This document shows positions 11,290-24,196 of a DNA stretch of 64,000 bases, in pieces. The position numbers and the translations under genes are program-made. Numbering within the stretch: the stretch's first letter is position 1; each line of letters opens with the position of its first letter. A model generated the notes under the pieces. The model did not search any database and was not told where the DNA came from. It saw only the letters and a list, made by a program, of their open reading frames with translations. The stretch is from Rhyzopertha dominica (Eukaryota > Arthropoda > Insecta > Coleoptera > Bostrichidae): NCBI GenBank assembly GCA_025024175.1, contig QCXZ01000041.1, forward strand, positions 52,385,786 to 52,449,785. Direction: 5' to 3'.

Positions 11290-12340
11290 TAAAGCGCAAA
11301 TGCGAGATCTCTTATCGATGAATGAAAAGATTTTTTTCTTTCAACGCTTTTATAAAAGTCGACCGTAGTCGCATGAAATTAACAGTACTATGGAATGTAT
11401 TAATTTTCATAAGAATATACTGCGTTGTTGCCCCGTCCCAAATGGAAGGACTCTATTTAGACATGTTGCGGCTCGGCTTTTTATATTTCTAATGATAATA
11501 CTATGTACAAACAGGCACGGGTCGCTAGAGAACCCTTATTTTATGAAAGAAACAGAAAATATGCGCAGAACAATCAAAGTGGTCATTGTGTGGTACATTA
11601 GGCCGGTCGTTGTGGCAGTATTGACACGAAAAACACAAGGGGGCACGGGTATTGTTGGCTTCCACGACGTTTCAGGGTGGCAAAGGCGTAACTGAGGAAT
11701 TTTTCCTAGCTGGAATGTGGAATTACGGGAGTCTGTCTACTGAGGTGTCAGCTAGGGGGGCCACACGTATGTGAGTGGCATCATTGAGTAAACGTTTTCA
11801 GGATAGTCATAGAGATTCGCCTTCCAGAATGGATATCTAGTTAAGTGAATAAAAAAATCTTCGTTTCATCAATGTAAGATTATGAAAAGTTTCTGTTTTG
11901 AATTATCCTCAGGATACTGTCAACAACTGCATTTTATAAATCACCATTCCTAACTGATATCTGCTTTATTTATTATTATTTTTATTATTTTCGTTCTGGG
12001 TTATGTGTCTTTGCTTATTTGTCTATTGGGCGGTTAGTATTATAATTATTGTAACTATTATTACAATATTACTATGTTCCAGCTGGCTTCCCTTTGAATA
12101 ACAGCGCTTCAAGGTGTTCGGCACATCTTTACTTTGACGAACCCTTCATTCAATCTGTAATATTTGCCCATATTGATAATACTCGTCGTATTCCCGTTCC
12201 TCTATCTCCACCTCATCAAGTGTTTGCACTGATAAACGTACAGTCGTAAATTAGGTGTTTAGTAACTGTTTTCGTAACGTTCCTAATTTTTTTTTTAAAG
12301 AGAAGCAACACTCCTCGTTTCAACCTTTATCAATGCATCT
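11290..12340. other. Spacer with simple AT repeats
   Basis: TTATTATTTTTATTATT-type simple sequence lies near 11970-11990. No gene or element is recognised. The ORF at 11390-11695 has no motif I know. Confidence 0.4.
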
Positions 12341-12349
12341 ATCGAATCG

Positions 12350-12890
12350 TTTACGAAATGATTTCTTCAACTGAATTTGAACAAACTGGTTGTAATCTAT
12401 TCGAACCAGCTTTGAACATACAAAAGGTAGACCTATAATTATAGCTTCTTTGGATCTGGCAAAAGCTTTGGATACTTGTAGATAAAATTTATAATTATGG
12501 TAATTATGGATGCTGGTGTGGTGTAGTAAAGGGATTACCACAGGGAACGATTTTGGAACTGGCTTTGTTTCTGCTGAGGGTTCAGGGGCTTGGATAAAAT
12601 AAATGAATACCTGAACTTTGTTCACAACTTGTTTCTTTTAAATAGATTACTTTTGAACTCTGCAAAAACTGTGCACACGGCCTTTGGTAACCATGAAAGT
12701 AATGTACCAACAACTTTAGATGTTAAAAGAAGCAATAATTTTTAGAAAAAGGTGGAATTTTGTTTATCATATTGAAACCATGAACTAGGGGAAACATATT
12801 AAAAGCATTATAAACAAAACTAAATATGTAACTTCTGTTTCCACGCCTCTTTCAGCAGTTTTACCTAAATTCCCGGACTCAAAGCGACCG
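12350..12890 (+). mobile_element. LINE reverse-transcriptase fragment
   Basis: Fragments in shifting frames give ASLDLAKALDT (RT palm, first Asp), then VKGLPQGTILEL (the GxPQGxxLGP motif). Next comes LLLNSAKTVHTAFGNHESNV (the LN..KT motif of LINE RTs). The order is correct for a LINE pol, but several blocks are deleted between them. The sequence lies on the + strand. Confidence 0.65.
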
Positions 12891-13110
12891 TGAAGCTTAG
12901 AATGGAAGTCCGGCGCCTTCGTTGTAGACCGCGATTTCTGGCCCGTAGGGCGTCGCCTTCAAAAACAAAAGAGTCCCGCTCCTTTATCGCTGAAAAGGAT
13001 CTCGGGACCGGTAAAAGAATAGTGCGCGAATTCGGGCTCGTTCCACGGTTCATCCCATACGGCTGCGACGTTGTCGATACGAAAAAATTTGAATCGAAGC
13101 GGTCAGGTTT
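12890..13110. other. GC-rich unassigned island
   Basis: It is distinctly richer in GC than its neighbours and open in both directions. No conserved domain is recognisable. It could be unique regulatory or intronic DNA. Confidence 0.3.
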
Positions 13111-13569
13111 GAGCTGGACCCCTATTAAGAATAAATTTAAGCTTCAGTTTTCTGGCTTGAAGTTGTGCCTTATGGGGCTTCAATATCTCGGAATAGTGTT
13201 CCTTTTATCCACGAAATCTTAAACTTTTATCTTCAAATGTCAATGAATTAGGTGCAACCATTAGTGATCACTCAACTATACAGTCAAATATATTAATTAC
13301 TATTCGTCAATTATAAAAGGCCAGTAACAGTGGATCATACAAGGTAACAATTCTGAAACAGTCAGTTGTTGTAACTTTTGAACACATCCGATAATACAAT
13401 AATCTCATTTCTCTCTCTTAAACATATAAAAAGATGTTGCCACATAAAGATTGATGTAATAAGTCGTTGATATAGATGAAGACAAGTGTTGGTCCTAAAA
13501 TACTGCCATGTGGTACACACAGGTGATTCATTTTAGATAATCTTCTCTATAGTTGAGGTAATAAAATAA

Positions 13570-13960
13570 TGAACAAATGGAAAGGACTGCATAACCCAGA
13601 AGATGTAATAAAACGTACAGAAAGCATAGAAATGAGTTGTACAGGGATTCAAGAGGAATATAGAACTGCGCCAAAAATATGGTGGATAATTATTAAAAAA
13701 GGAGACACAAAAAGAATGTGAGAGATATAGAGGAATTACACTGTTAAAAGTAGTAGCAAAGGTGTGTGAAATACTGATGGAAGCAAGATTAAAAGAAAAA
13801 AATACACTTTATTACCGAGCACATTTTACAATCATGGAAAAGAGAACACGTCTACTTTCTGCGGAAAAAAAGTTCATAAACAGTAACAAAACAAAAACAA
13901 TGAATGAAGAAATAAATGAAAGAATCAACAGCACTATAATACAGTGTACCGGTCACATTT
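13570..13960 (+). mobile_element. RTE-like LINE RT fragment
   Basis: After one frameshift the sequence reads KKGDTKECERYRGITLLKVV, then AKVCEILMEARLKE. This is the KKGD..C.NYRGI.LL signature at the start of RTE/BovB-type reverse transcriptases. The rest of the frame (to 13971) is low-complexity Lys/Asn-rich. Confidence 0.6.
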
Positions 13961-14139
13961 TTCTGAATTAAAAAGTTACATGCTTTGACCTTTTGGTTTA
14001 GGTAATTACACGTATTTTTTGCTGATTCTTATGAAATGTACTTTTCTACATTCAGCGATGTAGAAAAATCTAGTAAAAAATAATTTGAATTTTATCTTGT
14101 GAATGAAAAAAAATTATTTCCCCAAACCTACATATTTAT

Positions 14140-14400
14140 GCTCCCTATCAGACAACACCGACCGTCTGGACCATCTGATACGGTAACCGGAGAAGGGAAA
14201 CCGGTATCGGGCCACAGACACCGAAAATCCATGCGGGCCGCGTGGGAGGGCGCCTTTCAGTCACATGAACTGAAAACTGCAAAATACCATTCGGATCTGC
14301 GGGAGTGTTTGCCCAGCTTTGTTCGAACGTCCGCCCGAACTAATTAACCGATAGATGCTTAATTGGTCGTCGCCACCATGCGGCAGTGTCAACCCCCATC
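14140..14400. other. GC-rich unassigned island
   Basis: GC-rich sequence with short inverted CCGGT/ACCGG pieces around 14175-14210. No coding signature is recognised. Confidence 0.3.
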
Positions 14401-14574
14401 GGGAATTTTTGCGTTATCACCCAGGGTCAGAGGGAGATACCAATCGGGTTGGGGTGACATGCGAGATAAAGGGTTGGTTTTGGTCATAAATGCATTCTTT
14501 TAGATGTTGGTCCGGCAGTCTGGTACGGATTCTTGGTCTACCATTGAAATTACTACATATAATATAATTTTTCA

Positions 14575-14673
14575 GTTTCAGAGGTAGTAGAAACAAGCAT
14601 GTCACCCCTCGAGCCCAGCGTAGATGTAGCCGGCTCGGTGGTAAATTCGGGAGCAAGAGCAATCAATCAATTC
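14575..14673 (+). mobile_element. LINE 3' end with CAAT-type tail
   Basis: The sequence CCAGCGTAGATGTAGCCGG followed by a CAATCAATCAATT tail matches the 3' end at 32396-32487 (CCAGCGTAGACGGCCGG, then a longer CAAT tail). It is therefore the terminal scrap of the same non-LTR family. Confidence 0.6.
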
Positions 14674-14679
14674 AGAAAT

Positions 14680-15305
14680 GGATGAAGCTCACAATATACT
14701 AAAAAAATATTATAAACTTCTAATTGCAATATAATGCAGCCTGCACCAGTGACTTCATGTTCCCCTATAAGAATAAATCCAGTTTATTGAACCTGGAAGG
14801 ATGTAGGACTTCTACCTGTCCATTTATTTAGTATTGTTTGATGAAGAAATCACTAGATCTTTTATTAACTATTTAGATAAATAAGTGTCAATATGCATTA
14901 CTTCCGCAACGCCAATTTATTTGTAATAAAAGTTTGTATGAAAAAACTATAGCTCTGATCGGATGTTGGTTTAGTAGAGAAATATATCAGTTGGCTGTGA
15001 AGTGCAACTTGCTTCAGTTTTCTAATTTTTGATTTATATTTTATCCTCAAACCTATCTCACATTGTATTGAATTTGTTACTATTGTAAAGTTGATTAATT
15101 AGTTATGCAATATTTTAATTAGCTTTAATAGCAGAACATAAAAAATTTTGATTGTTTGGATTGAAGATGAAGAATTTATTACTGCACATCTCATTTACTG
15201 TAAAAGATTTCGTAAAATTTGCCACATGCCTTGTTAACATCTTGAATATCACGTAAGACACAACTAATTTGAAGAAAACCGTCATATGATTTCCCTTAAG
15301 ACCCA
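14680..15305. other. AT-rich spacer
   Basis: I see no gene, repeat border or RNA gene. Confidence 0.35.
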
Positions 15306-15309
15306 CAGT

Positions 15310-16150
15310 CAATACGAATGGCAGTCCTTGTTATAGATTGACAAAATTTTGTGCTAACTATCTAAAACCTTATGTAGGAAAAAGCAGTAGTTTCATCAAA
15401 AATTCTTCAGACTTTATTGACACAATAAAAGGTTTAAGTATTTCAGAAGGTGTTATTTTAGTTAGTTCTGATGTGATAGATATCATCAAAGCCAAGCTTA
15501 ATACAAATCCCCTAGGTGACATGATAGCCATGTTATCTGAACACTGTTTAAAATCAACTTATTTCTTATGGAACGATATTTTTTATTTAAAAAAATCATT
15601 TTGAAAAGGTGGCAATTAATAGTTTTCAGTTGAGGCCAAAATGTTGGTATAGGAATATAGATGACAGTTCTGCTATTTGGCCCCATGGTTCTTTACAAAA
15701 AGAAATATATCATCTTAAATCAGCGCTAGTGAGAATGGTTATAGCAATAAGAATATGTGGTCACATTTTAATAAAAGTGCTCATCCAAATCAAGTAAATT
15801 CTCAGCCAGGACAAAGTAAATTAAAGCTGAGTTTGCCTTATGTACAAGGCCTTTCGGAAAAATTAAAAAGGATGCTTAGAACACATGCTATTTTAGTTGT
15901 TGACAGTACGTATAATAATATAGATAAAATAAGTTCTACTAAAGATAAAGTACATTTAGAGAGTGAAGGTGTTTACAAAAGTACTTGTTCTTGCGGCAAG
16001 TGTTACATAGGTCAAACTAAAGTAAAGTAGGTACGCGTTTGAAAGAACACATACGTGCTACTAGGCTGCAACAGATAGATAAATCTTCCGTAGCTGAACA
16101 CTCATATTTGTCTAAACACATGATAATTAAGAAGTTTCTTTTGGAATAAG
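15310..16150 (+). pseudogene. Penelope-like element: RT plus GIY-YIG endonuclease, decayed
   Basis: A Penelope polyprotein remnant in three pieces. Residues at 15338-15600 (YLKPYVGKSSSFIKNS, then LVSSDVID) are the first part of the Penelope RT. Residues at 15609-15720 (RPKCWYRNIDDSSAIWPHG) are its catalytic block, with IDD in place of YVDD. Residues at 15835-16030 (SLPYVQGLSEKLKRML, then CSCGKCYIGQT) lead into the GIY-YIG endonuclease. After one frameshift the endonuclease continues with GTRLKEHIRATRLQQ. Penelope elements copy RNA and cleave DNA with the GIY-YIG domain. Large deletions inside the RT and the frameshifts make this copy dead. Its best relative here is at 39632-40436. Confidence 0.85.
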
Positions 16151-16159
16151 GATGGGTGT

Positions 16160-17520
16160 AAGCAATCATTTTTAGGGCAAAGTATTTTGTACCTACAAGT
16201 TCAAATAAAACAGAAGGAAGAAGGATTTAAATATACTATATAGACGTTCTGGTTTTCCAAGAAACATGCAGCAGATGATGACATACGTTTTTGACTGCAG
16301 AATAATTACCAGAATATAAAATGACAGAGGCAGAACACCATGCAGAACATGGAATAATGATGTAATAATGTAGATTACGTAAAGTGATTCATTTCAATAA
16401 GTTCTTCGGATATCCTTTCTACCTGTGTGAAAGTTCAGAATACGTTGTCAAACCTCCTATTAACAAATAACAACGGCCTACCTCTGGGGATTCAATCCAA
16501 TACCATTTAGTCCTTGGAGACTTCAGTAGTAACCATACATTGTAGCGCTATGTTGACTGATGAGAATAGTAATGAACTGTAGAATATTTCACTTGGTTCG
16601 ATGAAACCTCTTTAAAATTTCCTCTGTGATAAATAGAAACAGGAGACAAGTGAACTCTGGGAGTAGATGGATATTTTTAGATGAAGAGGCTTAACCAAAC
16701 CCACTGAAGAAAGAAGTTATAACAAGTTGGAAGTATGAGTGTTTTTCAACCTCGATAATGCGATTTTGATTTGAGGATCTAAAAAATTCGATGATTTAAC
16801 TTCCCGCATGCAATAAAATTCGGTCACCACACACCGACTGTTGGCATTTTCTATCTAATCAATGCAAGGGTCGAGTTTTGACACCATTCATTCATAAATA
16901 CTTTTGTTTCGCGATAAATACATTGACCCCCTTCCAAGAACACTATACACTGGTCGCCAGGCCGCGATGTGCCTAAACCACATGCTACGTTCTTCGTTGT
17001 GTATAAGAAGGTGGCTGTCACCGCACACAATTCGTGAGTATTTACACTAAAAGTGTCCCAATATTTGAGTCCCTTCCTAAACTGAGATGCTCTTAAATTT
17101 CCTTATGCAATCCCGGGAAGCACTAATTCCAAAGCAAATCTGGTGATATGAATGTAATCTTGTTTGTTCACCGTTATTAGGAGCAATTACATCTCCTGCT
17201 GGGGAACGTGAAAGACAAAATCTGCACGCTTTCAAGGACCCCGTCAAAAATTTGTATTCATGGCGGCCAGCTAGTGGAATAACTTGATATTTAATTAGAT
17301 AACCGACCTTGTTGAGGAAAAACACCGATACAGGTAAGAGAGGATGAGGAGATGGACGTGTCCTAAATTTTTAGACGATACTCACATTGTAATTCCAAGG
17401 CGATGTCTCAATTTCAGCAAAAATCGTGGTAGGAACAAGCAAATAATTATTGATATTTAGGAAAGCATGGAGAAGTTCTTTTATTGCAGAAATCAAGTAA
17501 TTCGATTCGTTTCTTTGTCA
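16160..17520. other. Intergenic stretch, no gene recognised
   Basis: Mostly AT-rich. A GC-richer patch lies at 16920-17010. No domain or repeat border is recognised. Confidence 0.35.
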
Positions 17521-17522
17521 AA

Positions 17523-18686
17523 TACAACAAGCACTCTAACGCTTTAAAAAATAGTAGTGCTGATGACACCCAGGTCCGTTTTTCATTTCCCTTTAGTAAT
17601 ATACATTTCGCAAATAGAATGATTAATGAAGATTTAAAGCAATTGCAATAAACTTCTTTGCAACATCAACTTAGTTTGAACGATTTAAAGAGCTCTGTAC
17701 TGGTATTCGGTAAAAACAAAGAACTAGCAAAAGTGGTATTAAAGATTAAAGTTGGTAATAATATTTTGCAGTGCTCTAAAGTAGCGAAAAGTTTGGGTGT
17801 GGATTTAGACACGGAACTACGTTTTAGCAATTTCATTACTAAAAAATTGAATGTTGCACACATTAGCTTGAAAAAGTTATATCCTTATCGCCATATCTTA
17901 CCCATTAACTTAAAAATAAAGCTAACGGATGCAACGGTCTTATGTCATATGAATTATTGCGATGTCTTGTATGGACCACGCTTAACCAGGGTAGATGTAA
18001 ATCGCATTGAACGTTTGCAAAAGTCTTGTTTCAGATTTATTTGCGGAATTCGAAAATTTTCTCGGATTTCACACAAGTTGATTTCTGCAGGATGGTTGAA
18101 CATGGCCCATAGACGTGAGTTACACGCGGCGTGCCTATACTTTTCAATTATGTTTTTCAAATGTCCACCCTACCTATGCAACAAAATCACTTTTCCATTG
18201 ATGTGCACTCTTTGAACACTAGGTTTCGTGGACTCTTGTCCCCCCTAGACACTACACTGCTTTATTCACTCGGTCTTTTACCTACAACATCTACAAAATA
18301 TTTAATAGTATTCCAATTCAGATAAAAGAGTGCAATTTTTTTAAATTTAGATGTCTCGCCAGTTCTCGTGAATCCAGCATCCNCTTATTTGTCAGCTTTG
18401 CATTGAACCCATTGCTTTCTTGCATTGCGTTTTCCTTGTAATTATGTCCCGTCAATAAACTGTTTATTTCTTTTCTAGTAGCGCGGTCGGAGAGACCAGC
18501 ACTTTAAGTATTTTGTAATTAGATTGTTTTTTTTTCTGGACTAAGATTAGAAATCAGGTTTCCTGCCTTCTTAGTCCTTTTTGTAGTAGCGTCAACTATT
18601 TGTTTTAATGTAATATATAATCCATCTNAATGTAAAGTATTATGTTGACCGCTACCACAAATAAATTTATATTATTATTATTAAAT
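17523..18686 (+). pseudogene. Jockey-like LINE, RT to 3' tail
   Basis: The reading starts at SADDTQVRFSF (17560 region, the catalytic ADD box). It passes a stop before SLQHQLSLNDLKSSVLVFGK and stays open over 17658-18215: VAKSLGVDLDTELRFSNF, LKKLYPYRHILP, NYCDVLYGPRL and RIERLQKSCFRFICGI are all RT thumb and C-terminal blocks. A frameshift follows, then IPIQIKECNFFKFR. The copy ends in an ATT-repeat tail at about 18669-18683, preceded by AATAAA-like sequence. It is 5' truncated before the RT palm. Confidence 0.8.
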
Positions 18687-19176
18687 ATAAACGACAGTTT
18701 CATATAATAAATTTTNCTGTTTCAGTAATCCTTTGTTGAGCCAAATCTTTAAATAGATCGGGCTAACCAACCAGCAGTATTGGTTTATTACTTCTACTAC
18801 GATCTCTTTTGGAAAATGTTTCATATTCATGCGGAATGATTCCAGCNAACGATGAAAAACATTTTCTAGTACATTCCTCAAGAGTATGTTTATTAATATT
18901 GATTGTAAATTAATTTTAAGTCTTGAAAACAGTGTTTTTATGTTTAATAAACTACTTATGCAGTTTTTCGAATGAGTTATTCATTTATCAATGCCTTGTG
19001 ACGAGACCAATGTCACTAAGAATTGACTACAGATTTAAAATGGATTTTCTCTTGAACGGCTAATCCGATTTTGATTTTGACTACAGTTTAATTTCAATTG
19101 ACAACTTCAGGAGGACGATTGACTTAACTTTTTAAGAAATATTCTATAATCCGATGCTTCAACATTTTTTCATGTA

Positions 19177-19596
19177 ATGTATAAATATTATTGGTTTTAT
19201 TTCTGTAAAAAGCTTCGGGATCTTTCACGTTTCATGTATGATAATATCCCTGCTGTTTTAGTCTATTTAGTTGCACTTGCAAGAACCAATAAACGACAAC
19301 CGATCGCAATACCGATCGTACTTTATCCACTTACACTACTACAACATTCCAACATTTTAACTCGCTTCCACTTAAGTTTACAGCGAATTGCAGGACGTTC
19401 GAAAGCATCGAGTTATTGGAATAACATTGTTATCGTTGGTGGTAGATTATATGGCGTCAAATCACTAGTTAATACCTGCTTTATGGATGTCGTTTCCTCT
19501 GACCATTGTATGGTGTTTGTGGATCGCCGACAGTGGTTGCCAAGTCGGTATTTGAAAGGGGTATTTCAAAAAGCCTNCACGTCTTTTTGTACTTGA
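19177..19596 (+). CDS. Open stretch of unknown status (139 codons)
   Basis: This ORF contains an ambiguous base near its end. The translation has a hydrophobic stretch (IPAVLVYLVALA) and a basic middle but no domain I recognise. There is no clear splice or promoter context, and its neighbours are repeats. It could be chance or part of an unidentified element. I would not call it a gene without transcript support. Confidence 0.15.
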   Translation: MYKYYWFYFCKKLRDLSRFMYDNIPAVLVYLVALARTNKRQPIAIPIVLYPLTLLQHSNILTRFHLSLQRIAGRSKASSYWNNIVIVGGRLYGVKSLVNTCFMDVVSSDHCMVFVDRRQWLPSRYLKGVFQKAXTSFCT

Positions 19597-20639
19597 AATA
19601 GTTGAAATAGGGTTGAATAAACAAGCAATACATAGATAAACCTATAGAAAGCTCACTCTCAATGACATTCTTTTTTTAAACTTTCGAAGTACTGTTGCTA
19701 CAAACGAGCTATGATAATGGGGTATCCAACAAGAAGATTATAACATGTCTATTAGCAAGGCTAATTCATTGTCTAAAAGAACGATTCCTTCAACACTTTA
19801 TAAGCAGATGCCCAGAATATTTTTACACTTGGCAACCAGCTGTCCTGCCCTGAGCGCTCTTTATTAATGGGAGAGACTTGAGAAATTCCTTTGGAACCTG
19901 CAGGTCAAGGTTTTGTGGCCGAAGAAGGATCTTTTGTGTACACTCTCGGCTCGGTCGCCCCGAAAATTTCCCATAGACAGATATGGCGCTAAAATTCTGA
20001 CTGGAGGCGTTCGGAACGGAATTGGGGGTGTTTAATAGTTCGGGCTTGTTGTTTTTTGTTGTCAGCCCGGTATTTGGCGGCCTGCTATATAGGTGTGATC
20101 GGCTCGTTTGTCGAAATGACCGTTGAAGATCGACAACTGAAGGAGTATCGAGCGTTCAAAATGAACTGATAATGATAATTGTTTCGTCACTTGGATAATG
20201 TTGATGACGACTNGGTTTATCTTGTTGTTTTCCATTTCCTATTCAACTTTTATGGTTAATAAACACCTCGCTACCTGGATATTCCGGTTCCTATAAGCTT
20301 TTTGTGGGTTTTAATTACATTTGAATTTAATTAAGTCCTGAGGGCAGAGGATATGGGAGGACATTAACGAGATATGAAACGCGTGCCTGAAATATATCTT
20401 GACTTGGAACATAAACGCGTTCGAAGTCGTACACAGAGAAATTGCGAACAGTACAGTTTGGTTAAACAACCATAATACAGTATAACGCAGGTCTGGCATA
20501 ATAAATATGCAAATATTTGTGATAAATATAAAAATATTTAACCAAAGACAATTTGGGATCAATTATTACACAGTACCGGACCTAGAAATAGTTGTACCAT
20601 TCAAACGACAGTGAAGTAATATACGGTTAGTTTTTACAG

Positions 20640-21920
20640 TAAAATCATTACTCTGGATTTACTAATGTTAAGTGTAAGATTGTTGCTCTGACACCAGTGA
20701 TGTAAAGCAAGCCAATTCGCATATAAACGATTGCAGTATTCAACGCTCTTAAGCTCCAAAAAATTTTCATGTCATCAACAAACAATAGGGAGGGGATATC
20801 AGCAGCCTCAGTTATGCCATTCACAAAGAGAATAAACAATAGTAGTCCCAAATTGCTTTCGTGGGGTATCCCAGAGGTGGCATAAAGTTTCCTAGACATA
20901 AATCCATTTAATAAGTTTGCAAAAGCGTTACCAAAGCACGCCACAAGTAAAATTTTACTAGTTTTTTTTTATTAAAGCCATGGTCAATTATGTCAAATGC
21001 TTTGGAAAAGTCAGTGTATATGTTACATCTGCTTTGTCCGATTATCAATACATTCAGAAAGAAATTGTATGATCTTAATTAAATTGGTTATAATTGAACG
21101 CTAGGGAATAAAACCTGCCTTCAGAGCATATTATTGGGCTTACATGCTAGTAAATTCTGCCATCAAGAAGCATTTCAAAGGATTTGCTAAAATTACATTC
21201 GACAGATGTTGGTCTAAAATTCGCAACTTTCTTATAAAATAGACATACTTTTGAAAATTTACGTATATCATTAAAGCACGAACTTTTAAGGCAACAATTG
21301 AAAGCTAAGATTAGAGGATATGCCAGTGCAGGAGCGCAGTCATGTAATATGAAAGCTGGGGTCCCATCGGGGTCAGTCGTCATTTTCGGCTGAATATTCT
21401 TTAGGATAGACAGCTCCTTAAAAACGATCAACAAGAGTAAATGGTTGCTATTGGCATTGTAATAACTATCAAAAAACCTGCGCAAAACCACTAAGTATGG
21501 ACTCAGGAGAGTCAAGAATTATCCCATCATAGCTCATTTCGGTGCTGATATTGGTAGTTCCTTTCGTGTTTTTGATAAATTTCCAAAATTTATTCTGGTT
21601 GTATCCTTAATAGATGCTCAGGGCACTCAACAAAAAGCTCTGATAGGACTGCATAATTTTAAAATATCCAAGATCCGCAATGTATTTGTCTTTACTACAG
21701 GCCTCCTTAAATTTTATGTGTTTTATAATGTATTTAGTAAACCAAGGCGGATATTTTCTAATCCCCATGCGCGATTGCCCAGGAATACAAATATCTAAGA
21801 GCTCGTAGAGTTTCATGTTAAAGTTAGCGAAGAGATGATTTACGTTATTATAAGTATTGAGATAACTGCAGTATTTAGCAATAAATTTAATAATACCCAG
21901 TAGTTTTAGAAAGAGGTATC
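20640..21920 (-). pseudogene. LINE pol fragment, endonuclease linker to RT
   Basis: Going 5' to 3' on the minus strand, 21816-21607 gives RMGIRKYPPWFTKYIIKHIK, the linker before the RT. 21515-21147 gives DPDGTPAFILHDCAPALAYP, then FSKVCLFYKK and CNFSKSFEMLLDGRIY, the RT fingers. 20944-20648 gives LYATSGIPHESNLG, LLLFILFVNGI and LLFVDDMKIF, the palm. The catalytic box reads FVDD rather than FADD, and GVPQGS has become GIPHES. Frameshifts separate the three pieces. This is a dead jockey-type LINE body without its 3' end. Confidence 0.8.
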
Positions 21921-21951
21921 AAGATGTGTATGAGACATTTGTAAAATGGTG

Positions 21952-22560
21952 TCAATAATAATAATAAAGTTTATTTCCAACAGGTTAGCACTCAATTACA
22001 GGAAAATACCTAATGTAACGCGCTGTTTACCTTAAAAAATAATCTTTGAAATAAACATAATATGAAAGTAAAATACAGCTTAGGCTGAAACTTCTCATCT
22101 ATGGCATTCATTATCGATCATTTGCCCAACAATAGAATGAGCGAATCAAAGTGAATATCACAAGAATTAGAAATACGTTGAAAATAAGAACACATAAGAT
22201 TGATTGGTGACCGAAGTGAAACATTTGTACGACTATTGCTGCAATAGAAAGACGGTTGTTGTCGAGAGTTTATACAAGGTACAAGAAAGTTAATCTTCTC
22301 AAGCAGCGAACTACAATCAATCCTATTATTCGACAAATTATATAACATTTTGACCACAGCACAAATACGACGAGTTTCTAGTGAAATAAACTCGAATCCG
22401 TCCAAGAAAGTTTGATGATCATATCCCCTAGGAGGACAATATCCTTGGGTTAAGTAAAACATAAATTTAAGCAGCTTCCTCTGAACAGATTCGAGCTGAA
22501 TCATAACGCACTCTACTTTCTCCAAATGATAGATATGAGTAAAAAAAGTCGTACCAAAGA
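21952..22560 (-). pseudogene. LINE C-terminus and 3' tail
   Basis: A minus-strand ORF (22525-22118) reads IQLESVQRKLLKFMFYL, then FISLETRRICAVVKMLYNL. This is the C-terminal region of LINE pols (SVQRKFLRYL and SLETRR motifs). The fragment ends at 21952-21966 in an ATT-repeat tail next to AATAAAGTTTATT. It is the 3' end of one LINE copy lying immediately 5' of the separate LINE fragment at 20640-21920. Confidence 0.75.
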
Positions 22561-22749
22561 GGTAGAGAAGCCGGATAATTCAAAAATGTTTGTTAAAAAA
22601 AAACGTTGTTAATATAAATAACGAATTGATCCCCTTTTTATGCGGTATCACTTCTACGCAATACTCTTGAGAAGAAATACATAAAAAGCTATTCATACTT
22701 AGCAAACCTCTTAGTTATCGCAGCTTCCCGTATCTTCCCTCAAATCTAT

Positions 22750-23180
22750 ACCAAAACAAACCAAAAAAAAAGCCAAAGACAACTCGAGTAACGTCCGGCG
22801 ATCTTTAACCCAAACCTCGTGTGACTCTCCAAAAAGCGAGGAGACGCAGCGCAGAACCACCTCGCAATATTTCAGTAACATGCCACCCTGGTAGCAAAAC
22901 ATGACACATGATAACATTGTCGCCACGGACATTCCGAAAGTGGATTTTCGACCGGCCAGATCGACTTTCATGCTAACCATACGCAGAGTTCTTCAAGTGC
23001 TTCTCGGAAGACAACGACAATTTACGACCGCGCCACATTAGCAACAGATGAGGGGGGTGGATAGGAAATTTGGTTCCACTTCCGACTGTTCCGGTGATTT
23101 GTACGACACAGAATGCGCGGTAGAAATGGGAAAAGGTTGGCAGCCTGCTGCGTTGGAGGGAAGATTGTCCCACCCATCTT
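22750..23180. other. GC-rich unassigned island
   Basis: Elevated GC, with minus-strand ORFs at 22711-22980 and 22973-23173 that have no recognised domain. It could be unique conserved noncoding DNA. Confidence 0.3.
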
Positions 23181-23219
23181 CGTTCATCAAATACCGGTCA
23201 ATTTAAACCTATAAAGTAT

Positions 23220-23435
23220 GCACCTTTTAAATAATCTGTCTTTTAACCCTGCTTCCTTAAAAAAATGCAACTTGCGCCCGTATCTCGGAAACTAGAGCTG
23301 ACACGGAGTTGAAATATTCCAGAAAATGCGTTTTAATTATCCATAAGCCCATGCACAATTTCAGAAAAATGAGTCGAACAGAACCCGAAATATTCTGCTA
23401 GTTCCATACTTTATAGCGACCCTGTATATGTTTAG
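23220..23435. other. Possible repeat end with CCCTGTATA motif
   Basis: The stretch ends in GCGACCCTGTATATG. CACCCTGTAT motifs also occur at 34981-34989 and 35079-35090 and, reversed, near 52450. Such ends are common on insect DNA repeats, but I could not delimit an element here. Confidence 0.25.
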
Positions 23436-23745
23436 ACTACAAAATGGTTAGGTATCTTGAGTGTAAAGAAGTATGACACTTACATCACCCACGTAAAGGT
23501 ACCAAAATCAAGGAAACAAGCAAATATCTCAACTTAATTTTTACTTATTCAAACAGAATTACTTTAGATTTAATACTAACTTCGTTAATATAATGTAAAA
23601 CTTCTGAAACATTTAAATTCTAAAGCATATTGGTTAATAGAACAGCCATCTTTATAGACATTCTAAAAACCCCAAAAAATATTAACTGTGCTCTTCTCGT
23701 AACTAATATTAGTATAAAAACTAAAAAAATATTTTGAAAACTTAC

Positions 23746-23772
23746 CACTGTCTCACTAAGCAGTCTCAGTAC
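23746..23772 (-). CDS. Candidate 27-nt microexon
   Basis: On the minus strand a polypyrimidine-rich acceptor ending TTTGTTTCAG is followed by 27 bases, then a GTAAGT donor. In phase 0 the exon is open (VLRLLSETV); in the other two phases it has a stop. The acceptor motif is the same one that precedes the exon candidates at 43486-44336. No partner exon is identified. Confidence 0.2.
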
Positions 23773-24196
23773 CTGAAACAAAAAAATATATTCTTCAGTT
23801 TTTGGTTTATAATCAGTATTTTAATCTTTTTTAAGCACATATTTGGCACAACACACATTATGTAGAAAAACGTAGAATAAAGAGGTTGTAACCAAATATG
23901 AATAATAAATCGTTTACATGAAGATATAATATTAGTAGAAACACGAAAGACTATTACAAGGATAGGCACTCTTTAAGGACATAATAAACATAACTTTAGA
24001 TGGCATACGTCGTTATAACCTGACAAATTACATGTACAATAACTAGGATGGATGAAGCCGCACTTTTTGTGCAGAACACAGAAAAGAAGAAAAAAAACCT
24101 TCGGAAAAAGTGATAAAAAAGGCGATATATATCTTATATTGCTTTGTTTTAGAGATATATCTACCTCGTTCTGAAAAATTTAAGTTGGCTGTGAAT

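Noticed and set aside
11390..11695. 101-codon ORF
   Set aside because: No motif, and it lies between decayed LINE sequence and simple repeats; treated as chance.
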